A stretch of DNA of 64,000 nt from Roseateles depolymerans (GCF_003387155.1 NZ_QUMT01000004.1:124001-188000); one strand, 5' to 3'. Counted from the stretch's first letter, positions 1 to 9,737 are shown. Numbers and translations: made by a program. The notes: generated by a model not told the origin, from the sequence alone.

Positions 1-1245
1 GACGCCCTGCGCCAGGATGTCGGTGTCGGCCTGGGTGAACAGCGGCGTGGACGACGCCGTCGAATTCACTGTCAGCAGCGAATCGGTCGTGGCCGTCAAC
101 TGGACCGGCGTGGAGGCCGTCCCCGGGAGCACGCCGGATGCCTTCGTCGAGTAATCCAGGAACAGCGACATCTCCGTGCTGTTGTTGCTCAGGCCGTTGA
201 ACAGGCGGATCTTGGCGTAGGTGGAGCTGGTCGGCAGCTTGTTGTCGTCGGTGATCAGCTTCACCGTGGGAGCGGCCGCATCCCCGTAGACCACCATGGT
301 GTAGTCATACCCGGCGACCAGGGTGCCGGCATCGGCCGACACCGCATTGCCGTTGACGGCAAGGCTCAGGCTCGGCGTGCCGGCGGTCACCTTCACGTAG
401 CCACCGATGGCCGGTGACGTGCTGGTGGACAGCAGCTGCGTGCCGCCCAGCGAGGCCGTCACCGTCCCGCTGGTCAGGCCCGAGATGACGCGCACTCGCG
501 AATAGGTGTTGGGCAGGTTGGTCAGCGTCCCCTTCTGCACCAGCTGCATGCCGTTGACCAGCAGGCCGCCATTGGAGCCGGTCAGGATGAGGGTCGACAC
601 GCCCTTGTCCGGCAGCGTGATGGACGGGATCTCCAGACGCACATCCGAAGTTTCGCTGGCGGCGGTGACCACCAGTCGGAAGGTGCCCGACTTGATCGAC
701 AAATACCCCGAACCGGATCCACTGGCCACGCTGCTGGCCAGGGTGGCCGCACCGCTGAGGTCGGTGTCGGAGGTGGCGGTTTCGTAGATGTCCAGGGCAC
801 CGGCGTCCGGCGCCAGGTTCAGGATTTGCAGCTTGCTCTTGCCGCTGTCCGGGGTGTCTTCGGTTTCGGTGATCAGCGTGCTCTTGACCGAGCCGCTGAC
901 GCCGTAGGCAATCAGCGTGTACTTGTTGCTGGTGCTCAGGGTCGGCGTGGTGGAGACCAGGGTCGCGCCGCTGGTGGCGTTCTGCACTTCCAGCAGGGAG
1001 TCGTCTGTGGCGACACCTTCATAATCCCCCACGGCGGCATACGCCACACCGCTGGTGACCACCTTCTCGTCGTCCCCCACGGCCAGATCCAGCGACGCCA
1101 CACCGATGCTCGCATTGAGCAGGCGCACCTGCGCCTTGTCGTCACTACCGCCGCCACAGCCGGCCACCAGGGCCAGGGTGGCCACCAGGCTCAGGCCCAA
1201 TGCCGAACCCTTTGCCACACCCTTTGCCAAACGCTTGAATCGCAT
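1..1245 (-). CDS. DUF4397 domain lipoprotein (partial, runs off left edge)
   Basis: Only the first 415 codons are in the window; the gene has no stop before base 1. The N-terminus has a basic start, a hydrophobic stretch and a lipobox-type ending (LVAGC) followed by GGGSDD, so it should be an outer-membrane or periplasmic lipoprotein. The mature part is Thr/Ser/Gly-rich beta-type sequence with recurring units of the form 'VRLLNAS..', 'LQILNLAPDAGALDIYET' and 'IRLFNGLSNN', which is the DUF4397 pattern (bacterial cell-surface beta-sandwich repeats of unknown function). The start is the ATG directly before the signal peptide. No enzymatic motif is visible. Function is unknown; a surface or adhesive role is only inference from the family. 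Confidence 0.8.
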   Translation of the reverse strand, partial: MRFKRLAKGVAKGSALGLSLVATLALVAGCGGGSDDKAQVRLLNASIGVASLDLAVGDDEKVVTSGVAYAAVGDYEGVATDDSLLEVQNATSGATLVSTTPTLSTSNKYTLIAYGVSGSVKSTLITETEDTPDSGKSKLQILNLAPDAGALDIYETATSDTDLSGAATLASSVASGSGSGYLSIKSGTFRLVVTAASETSDVRLEIPSITLPDKGVSTLILTGSNGGLLVNGMQLVQKGTLTNLPNTYSRVRVISGLTSGTVTASLGGTQLLSTSTSPAIGGYVKVTAGTPSLSLAVNGNAVSADAGTLVAGYDYTMVVYGDAAAPTVKLITDDNKLPTSSTYAKIRLFNGLSNNSTEMSLFLDYSTKASGVLPGTASTPVQLTATTDSLLTVNSTASSTPLFTQADTDILAQGV

Positions 1246-1405
1246 GTTCCAACTCCATGAAATGACTCATGGATTGGAGAGGCGCGGTGTTTCCCGCTTT
1301 CGTGCGCTGCATGGCGGGCGTGTCCGGGACGTGTCCATTCCGACATGTTGTGCGCCGACGCCAGCACACACCACCCGGTCTTTCCAGGTCTCCTAACATG
1401 GGGCC

Positions 1406-2680
1406 ATGCACCGACCCTTGCCGACCCTTGAAGATGCCCTCGCTCCCGGGCGAGCCCCCCTGCCCGGTGGGCGAAAGCGCAGGGCCGCCGGGCGGTGCCT
1501 GTTCCTGCTGGCCCTGGCGCTGGGCGTTGTGAGCTGCGCCACCCATGTCCCGCCACCGCCAGCCCCCGTGCCCGCGAACGCCAGCTTCCAGGACTACCAG
1601 CAGCAGGCGCTGAAGACGCTGACCGAAGGCCGCGCCTATCGCGGGGAGCGTGCCGGCGCGGAAGCGGCCCTGAACGCGCCGCAGGAGTGGCGCCCCATCG
1701 GGCCGGTGCGCGGCGGGGTGCTGTTGGTCCACGGACTGGGCGACTCGCCGTGGTCCTTCCGGGACATCGGACAGGCGCTGGCTCGCCAGGGCTTCCTGGC
1801 CCGCACCGTCCTGCTGCCCGGCCACGGCACGCAGCCGGCCGACATGCTGGACGTGCGCATGGAGCAATGGCGCGACGTCGTGGAGTCGCAGGCGGCGTTG
1901 CTGCAGCGGGATGCGGGCCATATCTACCTCGGCGGCTTTTCCACCGGCGCGAACCTGGTGCTGGATCATGCCTACCGACATCCCGAGGTGGCGGGCCTGC
2001 TGCTGTTCTCACCGGCCTTCCGGTCGTCGGTGTCGCTGGACTGGCTGGCGCCGGCCCTGCGGTATGTGCGGCCCTGGCTGATCGAGACCTCGCTGCAGAG
2101 CGAAACCATCCCCGTGCGCTATTCCATGGTGCCGACCAACGGCTTTGCCCAGTTCTACCGCAGCAGCCGTGTGGCCCAGGACCATCTGGCCAGCGCCCCG
2201 TTCGACCGTCCCGTCCTGATGGTGCTGGCCGCTGGCGACTCGGTGGTGGATGTGGCCTATGCCGCCCGCACCTTCCATGCACGCTTCACCCATCCCGCCA
2301 GTCGGCTGATCTGGTACGGCAAGCAGCAGCCGCCCGCGGACGGCGACCCGCGGGTGCTCAGCCGGACCGACACACTGCCGGAGTGGCGCATCAGCCAGTT
2401 CTCCCACATGGGCGTGCTGTTCGCCCCGGACAACCCGTTGTACGGGCCGCAGGGCTCGCTCAAGCTGTGCCGCAACAGCCGGGACGGCGACGCCATCCGG
2501 GCCTGCGAGCAGGGGGCACAGGTCTGGTACTCCGACTGGGGTTACACCGAGGCCGGCAAGGTGCATGCGCGGCTGACCTTCAACCCCTACTTCGACCTGC
2601 AGACGCAGGTGATGGCGGAGGTGATGGAGGCCGGCGAGAAGAGTGCCGTACGTGCAGGGGCGAGCTCTCCGCATTTTTGA
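1406..2680 (+). CDS. Alpha/beta hydrolase lipoprotein (carboxylesterase-like)
   Basis: 424 aa. A basic N-terminal stretch and hydrophobic core end in VVSC (Cys44), a lipobox, so the enzyme is probably membrane-anchored in the periplasm. The hydrolase fold is clear: oxyanion region VHGLGDSP with His109, nucleophile elbow GGFSTG with Ser179, acidic residue in AAGDSVVD near Asp278 and catalytic His in FSHMG near His334. This is the serine esterase/lipase/monoacylglycerol lipase plan. The substrate cannot be read from sequence. It lies divergent from the DUF4397 gene with about 160 bp between them, which must hold both promoters. The start could be somewhat downstream, but any start has to precede the signal peptide. 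Confidence 0.8.
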   Translation: MHRPLPTLEDALAPGRAPLPGGRKRRAAGRCLFLLALALGVVSCATHVPPPPAPVPANASFQDYQQQALKTLTEGRAYRGERAGAEAALNAPQEWRPIGPVRGGVLLVHGLGDSPWSFRDIGQALARQGFLARTVLLPGHGTQPADMLDVRMEQWRDVVESQAALLQRDAGHIYLGGFSTGANLVLDHAYRHPEVAGLLLFSPAFRSSVSLDWLAPALRYVRPWLIETSLQSETIPVRYSMVPTNGFAQFYRSSRVAQDHLASAPFDRPVLMVLAAGDSVVDVAYAARTFHARFTHPASRLIWYGKQQPPADGDPRVLSRTDTLPEWRISQFSHMGVLFAPDNPLYGPQGSLKLCRNSRDGDAIRACEQGAQVWYSDWGYTEAGKVHARLTFNPYFDLQTQVMAEVMEAGEKSAVRAGASSPHF

Positions 2681-2731
2681 AGCCGGAAATCCGACAAAGT
2701 CCGATGGTCGCCATGCCCGGCGCCCTGCACC

Positions 2732-3796
2732 ATGCGAGCGATGCCCAGCAAGATGGCGGGCGCGTTTGACCGGGGCCCACCCCGCATGTCCTTGATGCAT
2801 TCACGGCCACCTCGGCAGCGACAACATCCCGCGTCTCACGCCTTCGCCTCGCGGGGGTCGGGCGGTACTGCCTCCTCGTCGTCCTCGCGGCAGGGAGAGC
2901 CTCCCGCGACGGGCCCACTGCGCGTGCAGAGTCCTGCCCAGACGCGGACGCTTCAGGCCATGGTGGATGGCAGCGCGAGGTCCGCGCACATCGGCCGATG
3001 GCAGCAAGCGGCGGACCGACACGTCGGCGCGCCAGCGTCCGCATCGACGTCCACTGCCGGTACCGAACGTGCGCCCGTGCAGCGACTGCGCATGTCCCAC
3101 TCCAACAGCTTCTACGGCGATCCGCTCCAGCCTTCCGATCTCCCGTGGTTCTACTGCGCCGGCATCGTCCACCACCTGGCCCGCAACAACATCACTCTCA
3201 CGCCAGGAACGCCGGAGATCGTCTGCGTGCCCATCCCCTACGGCGAGACGATCACCATCCGCTGGTTCGAGCTCACGGCCGAGGATGTACCGGCCCTGCA
3301 GCGGATCGTTGCGGCCCGCAGCCCCGAAGGCCGCCGCGAGGCCAGCCAGGACGCGCTGGCCCGTGGAGACGACACCGGCGATGTCAATCCATCGGCCTTC
3401 GAGGACAACTGCGGCTACTGCGTGCTCACCCGGCTGCTGGGCCAGAGCGATGCCGACCAGATGACACGGGAGATGGAAGAACAGGACCTGAGCGACGGCA
3501 TGTCCAATCACTGGCTCAGCCTGGAAGACATCGCCAAGACGCTTCAGCACTATGGCCGATTCGTCGGATTTTCCGGCATGGGCCTGAGCCGGGATCACCT
3601 GCGTCACTGGATCCTGAACATCAGCCAGGGCAGTGACCAGGTCGCGTTCGTGGTGCACTTCCCCAGCCATTTCGTCATCGCCTACCCGCAGACGGACGGG
3701 TCGATCCTGATCGAGGACCCGCAGTCGGTCGATTTCTTCGACTTCGATGCACTGCCCGACACCGTCTTCAAGACCTTTGCGGTGGATCGTCCGTGA
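2732..3796 (+). CDS. Papain-like cysteine protease/deamidase-like protein with disordered N-terminus
   Basis: Up to 354 aa; starts at 2786 or 2795 are also possible and no good ribosome site decides. Residues 1-125 are Ser/Pro/Arg/Gln-rich and probably disordered, with a segment (PAQTRTLQAMVDGSARSAH) resembling repeats seen in secreted polymorphic toxins. The C-terminal ~230 aa form a compact domain with DNCGYC (Cys227, Cys230), HFPSH (His309, His313) followed by a hydrophobic strand, and IEDP (Asp329): a Cys-His-Asp order typical of papain-like folds such as Tox-PL. Its last 29 bp overlap the convergent czcA. I see no PIP box upstream. It could be a secreted effector or toxin; the activity is inferred from motif order only. 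Confidence 0.55.
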   Translation: MRAMPSKMAGAFDRGPPRMSLMHSRPPRQRQHPASHAFASRGSGGTASSSSSRQGEPPATGPLRVQSPAQTRTLQAMVDGSARSAHIGRWQQAADRHVGAPASASTSTAGTERAPVQRLRMSHSNSFYGDPLQPSDLPWFYCAGIVHHLARNNITLTPGTPEIVCVPIPYGETITIRWFELTAEDVPALQRIVAARSPEGRREASQDALARGDDTGDVNPSAFEDNCGYCVLTRLLGQSDADQMTREMEEQDLSDGMSNHWLSLEDIAKTLQHYGRFVGFSGMGLSRDHLRHWILNISQGSDQVAFVVHFPSHFVIAYPQTDGSILIEDPQSVDFFDFDALPDTVFKTFAVDRP

Positions 3797-6700
3797 TGCC
3801 CCGCCTGCGTTGATGCGCCAGGCGGTAGAGCACCGGCAGCACCAGCAGCGTGAGCGCGGTCGAGGACAGGATGCCGCCGATGACCACGGTCGCCAGTGGC
3901 CGCTGGACCTCCGCGCCCGTGCCGGTGGCCAGCGCCATCGGCACGAAGCCCAGGGACGCCACCAGCGCGGTCATGAGCACGGGGCGCAGGCGGGTCAAGG
4001 CCCCCTCGTGGATGGCAGCGTCCAGCGCCATGCCGGACTCGCGCAGGTTGCGGATGAAGGCAATCATCACCAGCCCGTTGAGCACCGCAACGCCGGACAG
4101 CGCAATGAACCCCACCGCCGCGGAAATCGACAGCGGAATGTCCCGCAGCCACAGCGCCACGATGCCGCCGGTGAGCGCGAACGGAATGCCGGTGAACACG
4201 ATCAGCCCGTCCTTGAGATTGCCAAACATCGCAAACAGCAGCACGAAGACCAGCATCAGTGAGACCGGCACCACCACCTGCAGGCGCTCGGTGGCGGACT
4301 GCAGGTTCTCATACTGCCCGCCCCAGGCCAGCCAGTAACCGGTCGGCAGACGGACCTGCGTGCCGATCACCTGCTGCGCCTCGGCGACGAAGCCGCCCAG
4401 GTCCCTGCCGCGCACATTGGCGCTGATGACGATGCGACGCTTGCCGTTCTCGCGGCTGACCTGGTTGGGCCCCGGCGTGCTCGTGAAATCCGCCACCTCG
4501 CTGAGCGGAATGAAGCGACGTGGACCGTCCGCCTTCCCCGCCTGGGACGGTAGCGGAATCGGCAGACGCTTGATCGCCTCCACATCCGACCGCAGCACCT
4601 CCGGCAGTCGCACCAGGATGCCGAAGCGGCGGTCGCCTTCGAACATCAGCCCGGCCTCCCGGCCGCCCACCGCGGTGGCGAGCGTGTCCTGGACGTCCTG
4701 CACGTTCAGCCCATACCGAGCGGTCCGCTCCCGGTCCACGGTCACGTTGAGCATCGGCAGGCCGGTGGTCTGCTCCACATTGACTTCCGAAGCGCCCTCC
4801 AGCCCCTGCAGCAGGGACTGGATCCGCTGGGCGGCGCTGCCCAGCACCGCCATGTCGTCCCCGAACACCTTCACCGCCACATCCGAACGCACGCCGGAGA
4901 TCAGCTCGTTGAAGCGCAACTGGATGGGCTGGGAGAACTCATAGTTCTGGCCCGGCAGCCGCGCCACCTCCGCCTGCACGGCGGCGAGCAGATCGTCGCG
5001 GGTGCGCGCGGGATCGGGCCAGTCCTTCTGCGGCTTGAGCATCACATAGCCGTCGGAGATGTTCGGCGGCATCGGGTCCGACGCGATCTCGGCGGTGCCG
5101 GTACGGGCAAAGACCCGCTCGATCTCGGGGAACTTCTGCTTGAGCGTCGTCTCCAGCTGTTTCTGCATCTCCAGCGACTGCGTGAGGCTGGTGCCCGGAA
5201 TGCGCAGCGCCTGGATGGCGAAGTCGCCTTCGTTCAGGCTGGGGATGAACTCACTGCCCATGCGCGAGGCCAGCAGGCCGCTGAGCACCACCGTGACGGC
5301 GGCACCGGTCAGCACCACCGCCTTGGCCCCCATCACGTGGCGCAGCAAGGGCTCGTACGCGCGGCGTGCCCAGGTCATCAGCCGGTTCTCCTTCTCATCG
5401 ACCTTGCGGCCGATGAACAGCGCCACGGCAGCAGGCACGAAGGTGATGGACAGGATCATCGCGCCCACCAAAGCGATCACCACGGTGAAGGCCATCGGGT
5501 GGAACATCTTGCCCTCCACGCCGGACAGCGCAAAGATCGGCAGGTAGACGATCATGATGATCAACTGTCCGAAGAGCAGCGGCCGGCGCGCTTCCTGCGA
5601 CGCCAGGAACACCTCCTGGAAGCGCTCCTCCCGGGTCAGCAACCGGCCCTTGAGCTGCTGCGCATGGGCCAGACGGCGCACGCAGTTCTCCACGATCACC
5701 ACGGCCCCGTCGATGATGATGCCGAAGTCCAGTGCGCCCAGGCTCATCAGGTTGGCGCTGATCTTCTGGTTCACCATGCCGGTGAAGGTGAACAGCATCG
5801 ACAGCGGAATCACCATCGCGGTGAGGAGGGCCGCCCGCAGGTTGCCCAGGAACAGGAACAGGATGGCGATGACCAGCACCGCCCCTTCCACCAAGTTCTT
5901 CTTGACGGTGGCAATCGCCTTGTCGACGAGCTGCGTGCGGTCGTAGACGGTCACTGCATGCACGCCCTTGGGCAGGTTGGCGTTGATCTCCTCCATCTTG
6001 CGGGCTACCGCCTGCGACACCGTGCGGCTGTTCTCGCCGATCAGCATGAAGACGGTGCCCAGCACCACCTCGCGGCCGTTGTCGGTGGCCGCGCCCGTGC
6101 GCAGCTCCCGGCCGATGTCGACCGTGGCCACATCGCGCACGCGGACCGGCAGGCTGCCGTCATTGCGCAGGACGATGTTGCCGATGTCCGCCATCGACTG
6201 CACCTGGCCCGGCGCGCGGATCAGCGTCTGTTCCCCGCGCCGCTCGATGTAGCCCGCGCCGACATTGGCGTTGTTGCGGTCCAGGGCGGTGACCACGTCA
6301 CTCAGCGTGAGGCCGTAGGACGACAGCTTGGACGGGTCTGGAGCGACGTGATATTCCTTGGCGAATCCGCCGATGGAGTTGATCTCGGTCACCCCGGCCA
6401 CCTGTCGCAGTTGGGGCTTGATGACCCAGTCCTGGATCTCACGAAGGTCCGTGGGGGTGTACGGGTCTCCATTGGGTTTTCTGGCGTCGGGCTCGCTTTC
6501 CACCGTCCACAGGAAGATTTCGCCCAGGCCTGTGGAGATGGGGCCCACCGCCGGCGTCACGCCGTCCGGCAGTTGGTCCCGCGCGGACTGGATGCGCTCG
6601 TTGACCAGTTGGCGGGCGAAGTAGACATCGGTGCCGTCCTTGAAGATGACCGTCACCTGCGACAGGCCATACCGCGACAGGGAGCGGGTCTGCTGCAGGC

Positions 6701-6932
6701 CCGGCAGCCCGGCCATCACCGTCTCGATCGGATAGGTGATGCGCTGCTCCGTCTCCAGCGGCGAATAGCCGGGCGCCTGCGTGTTGATCTGGACCTGCAC
6801 ATTGGTGATGTCCGGCACGGCGTCGATCGGCAGCTTCTGATAGCTGTAGACGCCCAGCCCGGCCATGCCGAAGACAGCGAGCAGGACCAGCCACCGATGC
6901 TCGATGGCAAAGCGGATGATGCGTTCAAACAT
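3768..6932 (-). CDS. czcA: Heavy-metal efflux RND transporter, CzcA/CusA family
   Basis: 1054 aa, normal for the HME-RND family. This inner-membrane proton/metal antiporter would form the pump of a CzcCBA tripartite exporter. The N-terminus is a typical TM1 (FERIIRFAIEHRWLVLL). The proton-relay signature DFG-III-DGAVVIVEN places acidic residues at D402, D408 and E415, the same numbering as the well-studied CzcA of Cupriavidus, which favours divalent Zn/Co/Cd over monovalent Cu/Ag. Twelve hydrophobic spans and two large periplasmic loops are evident. It follows czcB by 13 bp in the same operon. The 3' end overlaps the convergent gene at 2732-3796. Confidence 0.95.
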   Translation of the reverse strand: MFERIIRFAIEHRWLVLLAVFGMAGLGVYSYQKLPIDAVPDITNVQVQINTQAPGYSPLETEQRITYPIETVMAGLPGLQQTRSLSRYGLSQVTVIFKDGTDVYFARQLVNERIQSARDQLPDGVTPAVGPISTGLGEIFLWTVESEPDARKPNGDPYTPTDLREIQDWVIKPQLRQVAGVTEINSIGGFAKEYHVAPDPSKLSSYGLTLSDVVTALDRNNANVGAGYIERRGEQTLIRAPGQVQSMADIGNIVLRNDGSLPVRVRDVATVDIGRELRTGAATDNGREVVLGTVFMLIGENSRTVSQAVARKMEEINANLPKGVHAVTVYDRTQLVDKAIATVKKNLVEGAVLVIAILFLFLGNLRAALLTAMVIPLSMLFTFTGMVNQKISANLMSLGALDFGIIIDGAVVIVENCVRRLAHAQQLKGRLLTREERFQEVFLASQEARRPLLFGQLIIMIVYLPIFALSGVEGKMFHPMAFTVVIALVGAMILSITFVPAAVALFIGRKVDEKENRLMTWARRAYEPLLRHVMGAKAVVLTGAAVTVVLSGLLASRMGSEFIPSLNEGDFAIQALRIPGTSLTQSLEMQKQLETTLKQKFPEIERVFARTGTAEIASDPMPPNISDGYVMLKPQKDWPDPARTRDDLLAAVQAEVARLPGQNYEFSQPIQLRFNELISGVRSDVAVKVFGDDMAVLGSAAQRIQSLLQGLEGASEVNVEQTTGLPMLNVTVDRERTARYGLNVQDVQDTLATAVGGREAGLMFEGDRRFGILVRLPEVLRSDVEAIKRLPIPLPSQAGKADGPRRFIPLSEVADFTSTPGPNQVSRENGKRRIVISANVRGRDLGGFVAEAQQVIGTQVRLPTGYWLAWGGQYENLQSATERLQVVVPVSLMLVFVLLFAMFGNLKDGLIVFTGIPFALTGGIVALWLRDIPLSISAAVGFIALSGVAVLNGLVMIAFIRNLRESGMALDAAIHEGALTRLRPVLMTALVASLGFVPMALATGTGAEVQRPLATVVIGGILSSTALTLLVLPVLYRLAHQRRRGITDDPPQRS

Positions 6933-6945
6933 GAGGCGTCATCCT

Positions 6946-8256
6946 TCAGTGTGCGTGCGAGGCGGTGGACTTGCCCAGCTCCGCCTTGGCCATGAAGCTG
7001 CCGGTGGCGATGTAGGGCGTGCCGGCTGTCAGGCCCTGGACGATCTCGGTGCGCTGGCCATCGCTGCGGCCGATCTTCACCGGCTGCGCCTGGAATCCGC
7101 GCGGCGTCTGGACGAACACCACGGGGCGCTCCTCCACCGTCTGGACCGCATCGGCAGCCACCGTGACCGGCACCTCGACCGCGTCGCCCTTCATCTCCAC
7201 ATTGACGAACAGACCCGGGCGCCAGGTGGCCTTCGGGTTCTCCAGCGTCACACGGGCCTGCGCCGTCCGCGTGGATTCGCCGATCAGCGAGCCCACATAG
7301 GCCACCTTGCCGACGGCGGACTGGTCGAAGGCCGTGGCCCGCACCGTCACGCGGTCCCCCACCCGCACCAGCGGCAGGTCCTTGGCCGGGACGCTGATCT
7401 GCGCCCAGACGGTGCGCAGGTCCGCCACGGTGAAGACGTTGGTGTCCTCCCGCACCTGCTCTCCCAGGGCAATGTGTTTTTCCACGATGGTGCCGTCGAA
7501 GGGCGCGCGCAGCTCGAAGCGGTTGAGGGCGCTGCTGTCGGGCGTGGCGCCCACCGCCATCAGCTTCTGCCGCGCGTTGGTGACGGCAATCTCGGCTTCC
7601 CGCAGGGCCTGCTCGGCCCCCTGCACATCCTGCTGCGGGGAGATCCTGGCCTCGAACAGGCTCTTCTCGCGCTCGTAGGTCGTGCGCGCCAGTTGCAGGC
7701 GCTTCTGCGCCGCCTGCAGGTCCGCGCGCAGGTCGGACACCGCAGGGCTGCTGAGCACGGCCAGCACCTGGCCCCGACGCACCACCTGCCCCAGGGCAGC
7801 GGGCACCGACTCCACCACGCCCACCACCCGCGGCACGACGTGGGCGGTCGTGTCTTCATTGAACTTCACTTCGCCCGGCAGCTGATAGGTGGCGGTGAGC
7901 GTGGCGGCCTTGGCGGTGTCCACCACGATGCCCGCGGCCTTCTGCTGTTCGGGCGTCAGGGTGATGACGTCCGGTGCGCCTGCATCGTCGTGCGGTTTCT
8001 CGGTGGAGGCGGGTTTCTCGCCGCCGTGGCCCTTGTCGGCGCCGGATTTGGCGTGGGCATGCGCGTCGCCCTCGTTGTGGTCCTCGCCGTCCTCATGGCC
8101 GTGGGCGGCTTCACCGCCAGCACCGGCGCGACCGCCTGTGCTGAGGATGCCGATGCCGGCGGCCACGCCCAGGGCGAGCACCACGGCGATGGCAATGGCC
8201 TGCTTGCGACGGGCGACGGGCTGAGTGCCGTCTTTCGATTCGTAGGGGGAATTCAT
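6946..8256 (-). CDS. czcB: CzcB-type periplasmic adaptor (membrane fusion protein)
   Basis: 436 aa from the ATG at 8256. A single N-terminal membrane anchor (residues about 18-40) precedes a His/Asp/Glu-rich segment (HGHEDGEDHNEGDAHAHA, then more His), a plausible metal-binding patch as in CzcB. The remainder has the adaptor plan: lipoyl half (VVPRVVGVVESVPAALG), alpha-helical hairpin (LQAAQKRLQLARTTYEREKSLFEAR), second lipoyl half (LRAPFDGTIVEKHIALGEQV) and beta-barrel plus membrane-proximal domains. It links CzcA to CzcC across the periplasm. A longer in-frame reading upstream runs into czcC and lacks signal-peptide character, so the 8256 start is preferred. Confidence 0.93.
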   Translation of the reverse strand: MNSPYESKDGTQPVARRKQAIAIAVVLALGVAAGIGILSTGGRAGAGGEAAHGHEDGEDHNEGDAHAHAKSGADKGHGGEKPASTEKPHDDAGAPDVITLTPEQQKAAGIVVDTAKAATLTATYQLPGEVKFNEDTTAHVVPRVVGVVESVPAALGQVVRRGQVLAVLSSPAVSDLRADLQAAQKRLQLARTTYEREKSLFEARISPQQDVQGAEQALREAEIAVTNARQKLMAVGATPDSSALNRFELRAPFDGTIVEKHIALGEQVREDTNVFTVADLRTVWAQISVPAKDLPLVRVGDRVTVRATAFDQSAVGKVAYVGSLIGESTRTAQARVTLENPKATWRPGLFVNVEMKGDAVEVPVTVAADAVQTVEERPVVFVQTPRGFQAQPVKIGRSDGQRTEIVQGLTAGTPYIATGSFMAKAELGKSTASHAH

Positions 8257-8290
8257 GGAGATGTCTCGGTAATTGGGGTCAGCGGCGGGG

Positions 8291-9628
8291 TCAGCGGCCA
8301 ACGTGCGGATCGCCAAGGCGGCGGTCGAGCTCGGCAGACAGCCGGTGGGCCTGGGACAGCGCGGTGAAGTACTGGCCGCGCGCCTGGAGGAAGGTGCGCT
8401 GGGCGTCGAGCACCTCCACGACACTGAACTTGCCCAGCTCGAAGCCGCGTCGGGCGGCGTCATAGGCGGTCTGCGCGCCCGGGAGCACCTCGCGCCGCAG
8501 CATCTCGATCTCCTCCGTGCGGGCCTGGAGCTGGTCTGCCGCCTGCAGCACCTCGGCCCGCAGACGCTGCTCCTGCGCCTGGGCCAAGGCCTGCGCGGCC
8601 TCGCGCTTGCGATGCGCCTGCAGCTGCGCGCCTTGGTTGCGGTCAAACAGCGGGATCGGAATCGACACGCTGATCAGCGGCTGCGTCCGTCCCATGTCGG
8701 GGGCCCGCTGGGCGCCGAGTCCCACGGTGACGTCGGGCACGCCCCGCGCCCGCTCCAGGTTGAACGCGGCCTCGGCACGCAGCACGTCCAGCTGGGCGCG
8801 GCGCAGGCTGGGGGCCGCCTGGATGCGGCTGGCCAGCGTGTCGCGGTCGGGCAAGGGTGGCAGGGCATCGGGCCGCCCGTCCACCACGTCGACGGCGTCC
8901 TGGGGCTCACCCATCACGGCGCTCAGTGCGTGCAGCGCCGTCGCCAGGTCTGCCTGCGCCTGCCGCAGCTCGATGCGCGCGGTGGAGGCGGCGACGCGGG
9001 CGCGTGTCTCCTCGATCGGCGACACCTTGCCTGCGGTCACGCGGCGCACGACCGCCTCGGTGCCGCTGGTGGCGATGTCCAGTGACTGCTGCGCCACCTG
9101 GACCCGTTCCTGGGCGATCAGCACTTCGAAGAAGGACTGGATGGTGGTGGCACGCACCTCGGCGCGCTCGGTCTCCAGTTCCATGGCGGCGACGTCCCGC
9201 TCCCGCTGCGCCAGGTCCACCCGGGCCGGGCGCTTGCCGCCGAGCTCCAGGGTCTGGCTCAGCGTGACCTGCGTGGTGCGGGTGGCCGTGCGGGTGTCCT
9301 CGGCGCTCAGGCCCAGGGTCGGGTTGGGACTCAGGCCCGCCTGGCGGATGGCGCCCTCGTGGGCGTCCAGCGCATGGCTGAAGGCCCGAAGGGACGGGTT
9401 CTGCGTCAGCGCGGCCTGCAAGGCGCGCTCCAGGGTCAGGCCGCGTTGGACCGTGGTCTCACCCGGGCTTTGGCGTTGGCCTTCCGCCTGAGTCTCGGTA
9501 GAGGCCGGAGCTCGGCTTTGGCTTTGGCTTTGGCTTTGGCTTTGGCTTTGTGCCTGGGCCTGAGCTTGGGTCTGCGTTTGGAAAAGGAATAGCGCCGCGC
9601 ACGCCAGCGGCATCAGCAATTGAGGCAT
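8291..9628 (-). CDS. czcC: CzcC-type outer-membrane factor
   Basis: 445 aa. The signal peptide (MPQLLMPLACAALFLF) is followed by a Gln-Ala/Gln-Ser repeat tract (about residues 18-37) encoded by hexanucleotide repeats, then the duplicated coiled-coil/beta-barrel of TolC-like outer membrane efflux proteins: LERALQAALTQNPSLR at the start of the first repeat, SLRRAQLDVLRAEAAFNLERARGVPDVTVGLG and SIPIPLFDRNQG in the second. The SIPIPLFDRN signature is characteristic of CzcC/CusC-like proteins. It sits between czcI and czcB, the canonical czcICBA order, and would be the exit duct of the metal pump. Confidence 0.92.
   Translation of the reverse strand: MPQLLMPLACAALFLFQTQTQAQAQAQSQSQSQSQSQSRAPASTETQAEGQRQSPGETTVQRGLTLERALQAALTQNPSLRAFSHALDAHEGAIRQAGLSPNPTLGLSAEDTRTATRTTQVTLSQTLELGGKRPARVDLAQRERDVAAMELETERAEVRATTIQSFFEVLIAQERVQVAQQSLDIATSGTEAVVRRVTAGKVSPIEETRARVAASTARIELRQAQADLATALHALSAVMGEPQDAVDVVDGRPDALPPLPDRDTLASRIQAAPSLRRAQLDVLRAEAAFNLERARGVPDVTVGLGAQRAPDMGRTQPLISVSIPIPLFDRNQGAQLQAHRKREAAQALAQAQEQRLRAEVLQAADQLQARTEEIEMLRREVLPGAQTAYDAARRGFELGKFSVVEVLDAQRTFLQARGQYFTALSQAHRLSAELDRRLGDPHVGR
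9515..9550. repeat. Hexanucleotide tandem repeat (gctttg x6) in the czcC signal/mature junction
   Basis: Six perfect copies of GCTTTG lie in the 5' part of czcC and encode (on the minus strand) Gln-Ser pairs, next to less regular Gln-Ala codons. Unit length is a multiple of three, so copy changes alter linker length without frameshifting. Confidence 0.9.
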
Positions 9629-9737
9629 CGAATACTCCAGGGTTGGGAAAACCGCTTGAAGGATTCGACGAAGGCAGCGCGGCGCAGGCCGCTATGACGC
9701 CATCACGGACAGGGGTGCGCCCGCTGCAATCGCCGAA

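Noticed and set aside
2640-2790. PIP/hrpII box upstream of the papain-like gene
   Set aside because: No TTCG pair at the right spacing is present in this stretch.
5337-6995. Plus-strand ORF of 552 codons
   Set aside because: Antisense of czcA, rich in His/Gln/Arg and without motifs.
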